Of a stretch of DNA of 19,061 nt, positions 1-6,610 are shown one piece after another. Under the pieces are notes generated by a model. That model saw only the letters and a program-made list of their open reading frames with translations. It made no database searches and was not told the DNA's origin. Location: assembly GCA_026399445.1 (NCBI GenBank), contig JAPLRA010000046.1:1-19061 (forward strand), in the 5' to 3' direction. A program made the translations under genes and the position numbers. This stretch comes from Sulfuritalea sp. Lineage in GTDB: Bacteria; Pseudomonadota; Gammaproteobacteria; Burkholderiales; Rhodocyclaceae. Within the stretch, counting starts at the first letter, position 1, and each line of letters starts with the position of its first letter.

Positions 1-364
1 TCTCGAACTTCGCCGTCGGGATGTTGTGCCGCGTCATGAAACGCTTGGCGAAATCCTTGGAGCTTTCAAGCTGCGCCGCGGCCTTGGTCGGCCCGAAAAT
101 GCGCAGGTTGCGGGCGCGGAAGATATCGACGATGCCGGCCGCCAGCGGCGCCTCGGGCCCGACCACGGTGGCATGGACCTTCTCGCGCTGGGCGTAGTCG
201 GCAAGTTCGTTGATGTCGCTGAGCGGGAGATTCTCCAGCTCATGCTCGCGTGCCGTGCCGGCATTGCCGGGCGCGACATAGACCTTCTGCATTCCCGGAG
301 CCTGAGCGAGGCGCCACGCCAATGCGTGCTCTCGGCCGCCGGAACCGACTACAAGAATCCGCAT
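1..364 (-). CDS. purD: Phosphoribosylamine--glycine ligase (GAR synthetase), N-terminal part
   Basis: This is the first 121 residues of PurD; the rest lies beyond the left edge of the window. PurD makes glycinamide ribonucleotide from phosphoribosylamine, glycine and ATP, the second step of de novo purine synthesis in the cytoplasm. The sequence begins MRILVVGSGGREHALAW, the typical N-terminal nucleotide-fold motif (GSGGREHA, residues 7-14). It continues with VVGPEAPLAAGI and IFGPTKAAAQLE, followed by SKDFAKRFM, all characteristic of the family. The ATG at 364 is the only sensible start and lies 4 bases after the purH stop codon, so purH and purD are almost certainly co-transcribed and probably coupled. 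The visible part shows no frameshift. Confidence 0.96.
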   Translation of the reverse strand, partial: MRILVVGSGGREHALAWRLAQAPGMQKVYVAPGNAGTAREHELENLPLSDINELADYAQREKVHATVVGPEAPLAAGIVDIFRARNLRIFGPTKAAAQLESSKDFAKRFMTRHNIPTAKFE

Positions 365-368
365 GGCA

Positions 369-1940
369 TCAATGTCTGAAGTGACGGAAACCGGTGAACA
401 CCATCGCCAGGTTCTGCTCGTCGGCGGCGGCGATTACTTCTGCGTCGCGGACCGAGCCGCCGGGCTGGATCACAGCCGTCGCCCCGGCCTTGGCCAGCAC
501 ATCGAGTCCGTCGCGGAAGGGGAAGAAAGCGTCCGAGGCGACCACCGAGCCGGCCACCGTCAGGCCGTTGTTCTCGGCCTTGATCGCCGCGATGCGCGCG
601 GAATCGACGCGGCTCATCTGGCCGGCGCCGACGCCGACGGTCATCGCGTCCTTGCAGTACACGATGGCATTCGACTTGACGTACTTGGCGACGCGCCAAG
701 CGAACAGGAGATCGCTCATTTCGGTCGCGGTCGGCGCGCGCTTGGTCACCACCTTGATGTCTGCCGGCGTGATGCGCGCCTCGTCGGCGCTTTGCACCAG
801 CAGGCCGCCACCCACGCGCTTGAAATCGAGCACGCCGCTGGCGCGCCCCATCGGCACGATCAATACGCGCAGATTCTGCTTGGCGGCGAATACGGCGCGC
901 GCCTCGGCGGTGATCTCCGGGGCGATGATGACTTCGGCAAACTGTCCGGCCACGGCTTCGGCCGTCGCCTTGTCGATGGCGCAGTTGAAGGAGATGATGC
1001 CGCCGAAGGCCGAGGTCGGATCGGTCTTGAAGGCCTTGCGATAGGCCTCCAGGGCCGAGCCCGCGATCGCCACGCCGCAGGGGTTGGCATGCTTGACGAT
1101 GACGCAGGCAAGCTCGAACTCGAAGGCCTTGACGCATTCCCAGGCGGCGTCGGCGTCGCCGATGTTGTTGTAGCTGGGTTCCTTGCCCTGCAATTGCTGA
1201 TAGCTGGCGATGCTGCCCGGCACGGTCGTGGTCTCGCGATAGAACGCCGCCTGTTGGTGCGGATTCTCGCCGTAGCGCATGGTGTCCGCCTTGTCGAAGG
1301 CGAGCTGCAGGCAATCCGGGAAGCGCCCCGGCTTGTTGTCGGCGTCCAGCGATGTCAGCCAGTTGGAAATCGCCGAGTCGTAGCGCGCGGTATGGGTGAA
1401 GGCCTTCTTGGCCAGCGCGAATCGCGTCTTGTAGGAAAGTGCGCCGCCGGACTTCAGCTCTTCGAGCACCGGCGCGTAGTCCTCGGGGTCGGTCACCACG
1501 CCGACGCCGCCTTGTTCGTTGCCGTGATTCTTCGCCGCGGCGCGGACCATGGTCGGACCGCCGATGTCGATGTTCTCGATCGCATCGTCGAGCGTGCAGC
1601 CGGGCTTGGCCACCGTCTCGCGGAAGGGATACAGATTCACCACCACCAGGTCGATGGCCGGTATGCCGTGCTCTGCCATGACCGCCAGATGCTCCGGCAG
1701 ATCGCGGCGGCCGAGAATGCCGCCATGTACCTTCGGATGCAGGGTCTTGACGCGACCGTCGAGCATCTCGGGAAAGCCGGTGTAATCGGAGACGTCGGTA
1801 ACGTCGAGTCCGGCATCGCGCAGCAGCTTGGCGGTGCCGCCGGTAGAGAGAAGCTTGATGCCGAGCTGGGCGAGACCGCGGGCAAAATCCACCGCGCCGC
1901 GCTTGTCGGAAACGCTAAGGAGCGCCTGTGTGACCTTCAT
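369..1940 (-). CDS. purH: Bifunctional AICAR formyltransferase / IMP cyclohydrolase
   Basis: A 523-residue protein of normal family length that catalyses the last two steps of IMP synthesis: formylation of AICAR using 10-formyl-tetrahydrofolate, then ring closure. The N-terminal MGS-like cyclohydrolase domain (about residues 1-150) contains STGGTAKLL (32-40) and DGRVKTLHPKVHGGIL (61-76). The C-terminal transformylase domain contains MRYGENPHQQAAFY (221-234) and the catalytic KHANPCG motif (K283, H284). The ATG at 1940 is preceded by a GAGG ribosome site five bases upstream. The gene follows fis by 16 bases and precedes purD by 4, so it belongs to the dusB-fis-purH-purD run. No anomaly was seen. 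Confidence 0.98.
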   Translation of the reverse strand: MKVTQALLSVSDKRGAVDFARGLAQLGIKLLSTGGTAKLLRDAGLDVTDVSDYTGFPEMLDGRVKTLHPKVHGGILGRRDLPEHLAVMAEHGIPAIDLVVVNLYPFRETVAKPGCTLDDAIENIDIGGPTMVRAAAKNHGNEQGGVGVVTDPEDYAPVLEELKSGGALSYKTRFALAKKAFTHTARYDSAISNWLTSLDADNKPGRFPDCLQLAFDKADTMRYGENPHQQAAFYRETTTVPGSIASYQQLQGKEPSYNNIGDADAAWECVKAFEFELACVIVKHANPCGVAIAGSALEAYRKAFKTDPTSAFGGIISFNCAIDKATAEAVAGQFAEVIIAPEITAEARAVFAAKQNLRVLIVPMGRASGVLDFKRVGGGLLVQSADEARITPADIKVVTKRAPTATEMSDLLFAWRVAKYVKSNAIVYCKDAMTVGVGAGQMSRVDSARIAAIKAENNGLTVAGSVVASDAFFPFRDGLDVLAKAGATAVIQPGGSVRDAEVIAAADEQNLAMVFTGFRHFRH

Positions 1941-1956
1941 GGAAACCTCTAGATAG

Positions 1957-2187
1957 TTATAACAGTTCGTGTTCGACCAGCATGCGGCGCAAGGTGCCGC
2001 GACTGATACCCAGCATGTCGGCGGCGACCGTCTGGTTGCCGTCCGCTTGTTTCATCACCACTTCCAGCATCGGCCGTTCCACGCATTTCAACACCATGCC
2101 GTAGACGGCATGCGGCGCCTGGCCGTCGAGATCGCGGAAGTACCGGTTGAGACTGCGCCGGACGCAGTCGTTGATTTCGCTGCTCAT
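1957..2187 (-). CDS. fis: DNA-binding protein Fis
   Basis: A 76-residue Fis-family nucleoid-associated protein that bends DNA and adjusts transcription with growth rate. The C-terminal helix-turn-helix is clear: GNQTVAADMLGISRGTLRRM (residues 50-69), matching the G-N-Q-T-x-A-A-x-x-L-G-I-x-R-x-T-L-R pattern of Fis. It is shorter than the 98-residue E. coli protein, mainly at the N-terminus, as is usual in betaproteobacteria. Its ATG overlaps the dusB stop codon in an ATGA arrangement, so translation is probably coupled to dusB. The dusB-fis pairing is the same as in enterobacteria, while purH directly downstream is the betaproteobacterial arrangement. Confidence 0.95.
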   Translation of the reverse strand: MSSEINDCVRRSLNRYFRDLDGQAPHAVYGMVLKCVERPMLEVVMKQADGNQTVAADMLGISRGTLRRMLVEHELL

Positions 2188-3206
2188 GCGGCCCTCATTT
2201 CCAGAACACGATCTTCATAGTGCAAGCGCTCATTCGCGGCGGCGTAGCCAAGGAAGAATTCGTCGGTGGCGGCGAGCTGTTCCTGCACGCTCTGCAACTG
2301 GTTCATGGCATGCCTGAAATGCGCGGCGCCAATCAACCCTTTGGTGTACCAGCTGATGTGCTTGCGCGCGATGCGCACGCCGGTCAGCTCGCCATAGAAC
2401 GCATACAGATCGGCCAGATGACCGCGCAGAATGGCGTGGATTTCTTCCACCCGCGGCGACGGCAGTTCTTCGCCCGTCGCCAGAAAATGTTCGATCTCGC
2501 GGAACAGCCAGGGCCGCCCCTGCGCCGCACGACCGATCATGACGCCGTCGGCGCCGGTGTAGTCGAGCACGAAACGGGCCTTCTGCGGCGTGTTGATGTC
2601 GCCGTTGGCGATCACCGGAATTTTCACCTGCGACTTGACCAGGGCAATGGTGTCGTATTCGGCGCAGCCCATGTATTGGTCGGCACGCGTGCGGCCATGA
2701 ATCGCGATCGCACGAATGCCTGATTCCTCGGCGATGCGGGCGATGCGCGGTGCGTTGCGATTCTGGCTGTTCCAGCCGGTGCGAAACTTGAGCGTCACCG
2801 GAGTATCAGGCACGGCCGCCACCACCGCTTCGAGAATTTTCGCCACCAGCGGCTCGTTCTGCATCAGGGCCGAGCCGGCCATGACGTTGCAGATCTTCTT
2901 GGCCGGGCAACCCATGTTGATGTCGATGATCTGTGCGCCGTTGTCGGCGTTGTACCGCGCCGCCTGCGCCATCATCGCCGGATCGGCGCCGGCGATCTGC
3001 ACCGAAATCGGATCGACCTCGCCTTCGTGGTCCGCGCGGCGGCGCGTCTTCGCGCTGCCATACAGCAGCGAGTTGGAGGTGACCATTTCAGACACCGCAA
3101 GCCCGGCGCCGAGCTTTTTGCACAGCTGGCGGAAAGGACGATCCGTGACCCCGGCCATGGGCGCGACAAACAGGTTGTTGCGCAACTGAAAGCCGAGAAA
3201 GTCCAT
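2184..3206 (-). CDS. dusB: tRNA-dihydrouridine synthase B
   Basis: A 340-residue FMN- and NADPH-dependent enzyme that reduces uridine to dihydrouridine in the tRNA D-loop. The FMN-barrel start VAPMAGVTDRPFRQLCKKLG (residues 14-33) is present. So is the catalytic cysteine in INMGCPAKKICNVMAGSALM (C100), the HGRTR motif, and the phosphate-binding DGVMIGRAAQGRPWLF near residue 230. The assignment to DusB rather than DusA or DusC rests on these motifs and on the downstream fis gene. The ATG at 3206 has no clear Shine-Dalgarno sequence and the leader is pyrimidine-rich. The gene opens the dusB-fis-purH-purD run behind the promoter proposed at 3239-3266. Confidence 0.96.
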   Translation of the reverse strand: MDFLGFQLRNNLFVAPMAGVTDRPFRQLCKKLGAGLAVSEMVTSNSLLYGSAKTRRRADHEGEVDPISVQIAGADPAMMAQAARYNADNGAQIIDINMGCPAKKICNVMAGSALMQNEPLVAKILEAVVAAVPDTPVTLKFRTGWNSQNRNAPRIARIAEESGIRAIAIHGRTRADQYMGCAEYDTIALVKSQVKIPVIANGDINTPQKARFVLDYTGADGVMIGRAAQGRPWLFREIEHFLATGEELPSPRVEEIHAILRGHLADLYAFYGELTGVRIARKHISWYTKGLIGAAHFRHAMNQLQSVQEQLAATDEFFLGYAAANERLHYEDRVLEMRAA

Positions 3207-3238
3207 GTCGGAAAGAAGATGCGATCGGGGAGGGCGCG

Positions 3239-3266
3239 ATTTTAGCGCAAAGCGCGGCGGCGGTAA
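3239..3266 (-). promoter_or_regulatory. Probable sigma70 promoter of dusB-fis-purH-purD
   Basis: On the minus strand a TAAAAT box (3244-3239) is preceded by a weak TTACCG box (3266-3261) with a 16-base spacer. The bases after the -10 box are CGCGCCC, a GC-only discriminator. The predicted start near 3232 gives a leader of about 25 bases to the dusB ATG. The -10 match is good and the -35 poor, so the call rests mainly on the -10 box and its position in the 87-base gap after the ubiH-type gene. Confidence 0.45.
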
Positions 3267-3293
3267 TCGAGGCTGTTTATTGCCGGCTCAAAC

Positions 3294-4397
3294 TCAGGGC
3301 CAGGCACGGGCGCCATAGATCATCCGCTTCGCCACAAAGGCTCGCAGCGGCGGCAACAGGTCCAGAGCCAGCAAGCCGGCGCCGCGCGCATGCTTCAACG
3401 GTGCGAAGCCCGAAGCAAAACCGTCGATCAGCAGATCCGTGAAGGCGATGGCCCCGCGCCGGTCGGCCTGGCGGCCGCGCGCATAGGCGGCCAGCACCTC
3501 AGGCGCGCCCGGATCCGACGCGACCCCCAAGGCCTGCGCCAGTTCCCAGATATCGCGCAAGGCCAGATTGAAACCCTGCCCAGCAACCGGGTGTAGGGTT
3601 TGCGCCGCGTTGCCGAGCCAGACCTGACGTTCGCCCACCGGATCCCGGCGATAGCGCAGTCCGAGCGGATAGGCCGTACGCGGACTCGCGGCGGTGAAAC
3701 GGTGGCGCGTGCCGAAACGCTGCTGCAAGAGGGCGAGGAATGCCGCTTCGTCGAGCGACTTGACGTCGGCAACGGTTTCGTCCGCGCAGGTCAGCACCAC
3801 GGCGTACTGGTCGCCGAGCGGCAGCAATGCGACCGGACCATCGCTGGTGAAACGCTCCCAGGCGACATTGTGATGCGGCGCCGCAACGCTCACGCTGCAC
3901 AGCACGGCATGCTGCCCATAGTCGCGCATCTCGCCGGCACCTACCTCGACAGCGCCCTCGGCATAGGCGGTAAGCGGAAACGTCGCCGTGTCACCAGCGC
4001 CGACTTTCGTGTTGTCGCGATAGACGATGCCGGCAGCACTCACGGCAGCGTCGAGCGCGGCGATGAGATCGCTGGCCGACAGTACCCAGCCGAGCGTCTT
4101 CAGGTCGAGTTCAGTCGCTCGCAACAAGGTGCGGCCAAAGCCGCCGCGCTGCGAGATGTGGATGGCTTCGATCGGCGTTGCGGAAAGTTCCGGCCAGACC
4201 CCGAGCCACTCGAGAATCTGCCGCGCGCCATCGGACAAGGCCAGCACGCGGGGATCGCGGCCCACCGCCGCACGTTCGCGCGCTTCGAATATTTCTGCAG
4301 TGACGCCGCGAAGTTTCAGCGCCAGAGCCAGCGCCATCCCAGCCGGCCCGCCGCCGACTATCGCGACAGCCTGGCTGGCTTCAGCCGCCACGGCCAT
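3294..4397 (-). CDS. UbiH/UbiF/VisC-family FAD-dependent hydroxylase (ubiquinone biosynthesis)
   Basis: A 367-residue flavin monooxygenase of the UbiH/COQ6 family, expected to hydroxylate the aromatic ring of a ubiquinone precursor at the inner membrane. The N-terminal FAD motif is VAIVGGGPAGMALALALKL (GGGPAG at 15-20). The second FAD motif is LGNAAQTLHPVAGQGFNLAL (261-280). RDYGQHA (158-164) and ERFTSDGPVALLPLGD (181-196) are family hallmarks. The start overlaps the pepP stop by 17 bases, and pepP-ubiH is a common proteobacterial pairing, which favours UbiH over other ring positions. The segment between YRDNT (126-130) and RDYGQ is unusually short, so a small internal deletion is possible. 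The exact hydroxylation position cannot be fixed from sequence. Confidence 0.88.
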   Translation of the reverse strand: MAVAAEASQAVAIVGGGPAGMALALALKLRGVTAEIFEARERAAVGRDPRVLALSDGARQILEWLGVWPELSATPIEAIHISQRGGFGRTLLRATELDLKTLGWVLSASDLIAALDAAVSAAGIVYRDNTKVGAGDTATFPLTAYAEGAVEVGAGEMRDYGQHAVLCSVSVAAPHHNVAWERFTSDGPVALLPLGDQYAVVLTCADETVADVKSLDEAAFLALLQQRFGTRHRFTAASPRTAYPLGLRYRRDPVGERQVWLGNAAQTLHPVAGQGFNLALRDIWELAQALGVASDPGAPEVLAAYARGRQADRRGAIAFTDLLIDGFASGFAPLKHARGAGLLALDLLPPLRAFVAKRMIYGARAWP

Positions 4398-5736
4398 CCC
4401 GCATCAGCGCTTCGATGTCAGCGATCTTCTTCGGTGCAGCGGCGGTAATGATCTCGCAACCGTTGGCCGTGACCACCGCGTCGTCTTCGATGCGCACACC
4501 GACATTCCAGAAGGCTTTGGGTACGTCGTCCGCCGGCCGGATGTAGCAGCCGGGCTCGATGGTCAACACCATGCCCGGTACCAGCGGCGCCCAGTGCTCG
4601 CCCGCCTTGTATTCGCCGGCATCATGAACATCCTTGCCCAGCCAGTGGCTGGTACGGTGCATGAAGAAACGCTTGTAGCTTTCCGATTCGATCACCCCAT
4701 CCAGCGATCCGGACAACAGCTTCAAGTCGATCATGCCCTGGGCCAGGACTTTCAGCGCCGCATCGTGCGGATCGGCGAAGGTGGCGCCGGGACGCACCGC
4801 GGCGATCGCCGCGGCCTGCGCGTCGAGGACCATGCCGTAGACGTCGGCCTGCGGTCCGCTGAAGCGGCCATTTACCGGAAAGCAGCGCGTGATGTCGGAG
4901 GCATAGCCGCCGAGTTCGCCGCCGGCGTCGATCAAGAGCAGGTCGCCGTCACGCAGGACCTGGTCGTTGCCGACGTAATGCAACACGCAGGCATTCGCCC
5001 CGCCGGCGACAATCGAGGTATAGGCGGGATATTCACAACCCTGTCGACGAAACTCGTGCAGCAGTTCGGCCTCGACTTCGTACTCGAAACGGCCCGGCGC
5101 AACGAAGCGCATGGCGCGAATGTGGGCAGTGGTCGAAATGTCCGCGACGCGACGCATCGTGACGAGCTCGGTGGCATCCTTCACCAGGCGCATGGCATCG
5201 AGTTCGGCGCGCACGTCGCGGATCACGGCGGGTGCATGCTTGCCGGTCCGGCTCTCGGCGCGCACCTTGTTCAACGCAGCGGCAATCTTCTGATCCCAGC
5301 CGGCATCATGTCCAATCGAAAACCATAGCGCCGGCTGGTCGGCCAGCAATTCGGGCAGCCTGCCCTCCAGATCGCCGACGGCATGGGCGACATCGAACCC
5401 GAACATCTCGCGGGCACCGTCCGGACCATGGCGAAAGCCGTCCCAGATTTCCCGCTCCAGATTCTTTTCGCGACAAAACAGAATCGATTGCGGCGAGGCA
5501 TCCGCGGCCCCGACGACAATCACCAGCACGGCCTCGGGCTCGGTGAAACCCGTCAGGTACTGGAAGTAGCTGTCAGCCCGGTAGGGATAGTGCGTATCGC
5601 GATTGCGCGCCTGCTCGAGCGATGTGGGAACAAGAGCAACGCCGCCACCGCTAAGCTGCATGCGTTCGATCAATAAAAGTCGGCGCTGGCGGCACGCCGC
5701 GAACGAGTTCCCTGTGGAAGAAAGCGGTGTATCCAT
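4381..5736 (-). CDS. pepP: Xaa-Pro aminopeptidase (M24B)
   Basis: A 451-residue metallopeptidase that removes N-terminal residues preceding proline in the cytoplasm. The N-terminal creatinase-like domain contains YPYRADSYFQYLTGF (50-64). The C-terminal pita-bread domain carries the five dinuclear-metal ligands in order: D270 (LLIDAGGE), D281 (ASDITR), H364 (TSHWLG), E394 (TIEPG) and E417 (VRIEDD), with spacings close to E. coli PepP. The ATG at 5736 is chosen because MDTPLS begins the conserved part; the open frame runs further upstream to 5916, but that part is antisense-like shadow inside murU. The start lies 7 bases after the murU stop. Length matches the family (about 440). Confidence 0.95.
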   Translation of the reverse strand: MDTPLSSTGNSFAACRQRRLLLIERMQLSGGGVALVPTSLEQARNRDTHYPYRADSYFQYLTGFTEPEAVLVIVVGAADASPQSILFCREKNLEREIWDGFRHGPDGAREMFGFDVAHAVGDLEGRLPELLADQPALWFSIGHDAGWDQKIAAALNKVRAESRTGKHAPAVIRDVRAELDAMRLVKDATELVTMRRVADISTTAHIRAMRFVAPGRFEYEVEAELLHEFRRQGCEYPAYTSIVAGGANACVLHYVGNDQVLRDGDLLLIDAGGELGGYASDITRCFPVNGRFSGPQADVYGMVLDAQAAAIAAVRPGATFADPHDAALKVLAQGMIDLKLLSGSLDGVIESESYKRFFMHRTSHWLGKDVHDAGEYKAGEHWAPLVPGMVLTIEPGCYIRPADDVPKAFWNVGVRIEDDAVVTANGCEIITAAAPKKIADIEALMRDGRGG

Positions 5737-5743
5737 CGGATGA

Positions 5744-6484
5744 TTATACGTCCCCGTCCTCCTGCATCGGGGACGGTATCCCCTCGTGGGATAGCGACCG
5801 CAGTTCGGCATCCAGTTCGGCCAGCCGTTGCGGCGTGCCGACATCGACCCAGCGGCCGACATGCAATTCTCCAGACACGCGTCCAGCATCCATCGCGACA
5901 CGCAGGAGCGGCGCAAGCTTTGCCGGCCGGCCGCGCTGAATTTCCGCGAACAACTGCGGGCGGTAGATGCCTATGCCGGAAAAGGTGCAGACCTGTTCAT
6001 TGCCGGCAGGCGCCTGAATATCGGCGCGAACCTCACCATTGACCAGGAGGAAGTCGCCTTGCGCGTGGTGCGGCGGGTTCGGCACCAGCACCAGGTGCGC
6101 AAGATCTTTCTCTTCCAGCGCATTGACGGCCCGCGCCACATCCCAGTCACAGTGGATGTCGCCATTGACCACCAGAAAAGGCTCGCCATTCCCCAGCAGC
6201 GGCAAGGCGTTGGCAATACCTCCCGCCGTTTCCAGCGCACCTTCGGGTTCCGGCGAATAGCGAATCGAAAGGCCCCAGCGCGCGCCGTCGCCAAGCGCCG
6301 CTTCGATCTGCACGCCGAGATGCGCATGGTTGATAACTACTTCGCGCAGCCCGGCCCGTGCCAACCGCTCCAGATGCCAAACAATCAGCGGCTTGCCTCC
6401 GACGGGCAGCAGGGGCTTCGGTATCTGGTCGGTCAGAGGCCGCATTCGTTCACCTCTACCCGCCGCGAGAATCATTGCCTTCAT
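5744..6484 (-). CDS. murU: N-acetylmuramate 1-phosphate uridylyltransferase
   Basis: A 246-residue nucleotidyltransferase that converts MurNAc-1-phosphate and UTP to UDP-MurNAc in the peptidoglycan recycling route that bypasses fosfomycin-sensitive MurA. The start MKAMILAAGRGERMRPLTD is the classical sugar nucleotidyltransferase signature, followed by PKPLLPVGGKPLI (22-34) and the metal-binding VVNGDIHCDWD. Pairing with amgK just upstream distinguishes it from generic NTP transferases. The ATG at 6484 and the first codons lie inside one arm of a perfect 25-bp inverted repeat (6465-6518). The only upstream ribosome-site candidate is a GAGG about ten bases away, in the opposite arm beside the loop, so initiation should be strongly affected by RNA folding. 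Confidence 0.92.
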   Translation of the reverse strand: MKAMILAAGRGERMRPLTDQIPKPLLPVGGKPLIVWHLERLARAGLREVVINHAHLGVQIEAALGDGARWGLSIRYSPEPEGALETAGGIANALPLLGNGEPFLVVNGDIHCDWDVARAVNALEEKDLAHLVLVPNPPHHAQGDFLLVNGEVRADIQAPAGNEQVCTFSGIGIYRPQLFAEIQRGRPAKLAPLLRVAMDAGRVSGELHVGRWVDVGTPQRLAELDAELRSLSHEGIPSPMQEDGDV

Positions 6485-6518
6485 GAGGCGGCGGCCTCAT
6501 GAAGGCAATGATTCTCGC
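6465..6518. repeat. Perfect 25-bp inverted repeat over the murU start codon
   Basis: Positions 6465-6489 and 6494-6518 are exact reverse complements over all 25 bases, separated by a 4-base centre (6490-6493). The left arm contains the murU ATG (6484-6482) and the first 20 coding bases. The right arm is an inverted copy of them, so ATGAAGGCAATGATTCTCGC also reads on the plus strand from 6499. In the murU mRNA this would form a 25-bp hairpin that buries the start codon. Outside the arms the complementarity stops at once. Confidence 0.97.
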
Positions 6519-6543
6519 CTTGGGCGAGCAGGCATTGGCCTTC
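6501..6543. repeat. Second, imperfect hairpin overlapping the inverted repeat
   Basis: The same segment that forms the right arm of the perfect repeat can also pair with bases further from murU. CTCGCC (6514-6519) pairs with GGCGAG (6523-6528) across a 3-base loop. CAATG (6506-6510) pairs with CATTG (6533-6537), and GAAGG (6501-6505) pairs with CCTTC (6539-6543). This gives 16 base pairs, interrupted by a 3x4 internal loop and one bulged base. Segment 6523-6543 is therefore a degenerate third copy of the murU start region in murU orientation. Pairing here and pairing in the 25-bp hairpin exclude each other. Confidence 0.85.
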
Positions 6544-6549
6544 CCCCCG

Positions 6550-6572
6550 ACCCCCTCCCCGTGGGAGGGGGT
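6550..6572. repeat. GC-rich hairpin in the amgK-murU gap
   Basis: ACCCCCTCCC (6550-6559) and GGGAGGGGGT (6563-6572) form a perfect 10-bp stem with a 3-base loop. No T-tract follows on either strand, so it is not a standard intrinsic terminator. It resembles REP-like intergenic palindromes, but no second copy exists in this window to prove that it is a repeat family. Confidence 0.8.
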
Positions 6573-6586
6573 GACCAGTCAGGGTC

Positions 6587-6599
6587 CGCGCCTGGCGCG
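6587..6599. repeat. Short palindrome CGCGCC-T-GGCGCG
   Basis: A 6-bp perfect inverted repeat with one central base, 11 bases from the amgK stop codon. It may be part of the same intergenic palindromic unit as 6550-6572. A function is not evident. Confidence 0.6.
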
Positions 6600-6610
6600 A
6601 ACCAGAGCGA

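Noticed and set aside
363..1952. A 529-codon open frame on the plus strand opposite purH.
   Set aside because: It mirrors purH codon by codon, shows no domain motif, and is a GC-rich antisense shadow.
5737..5916. A longer PepP starting at 5916.
   Set aside because: The extra 60 residues lie in another frame of murU and have no resemblance to PepP.
6550..6572. Intrinsic terminator after amgK.
   Set aside because: The stem is strong but no T-tract follows on either strand, and murU downstream must be transcribed.
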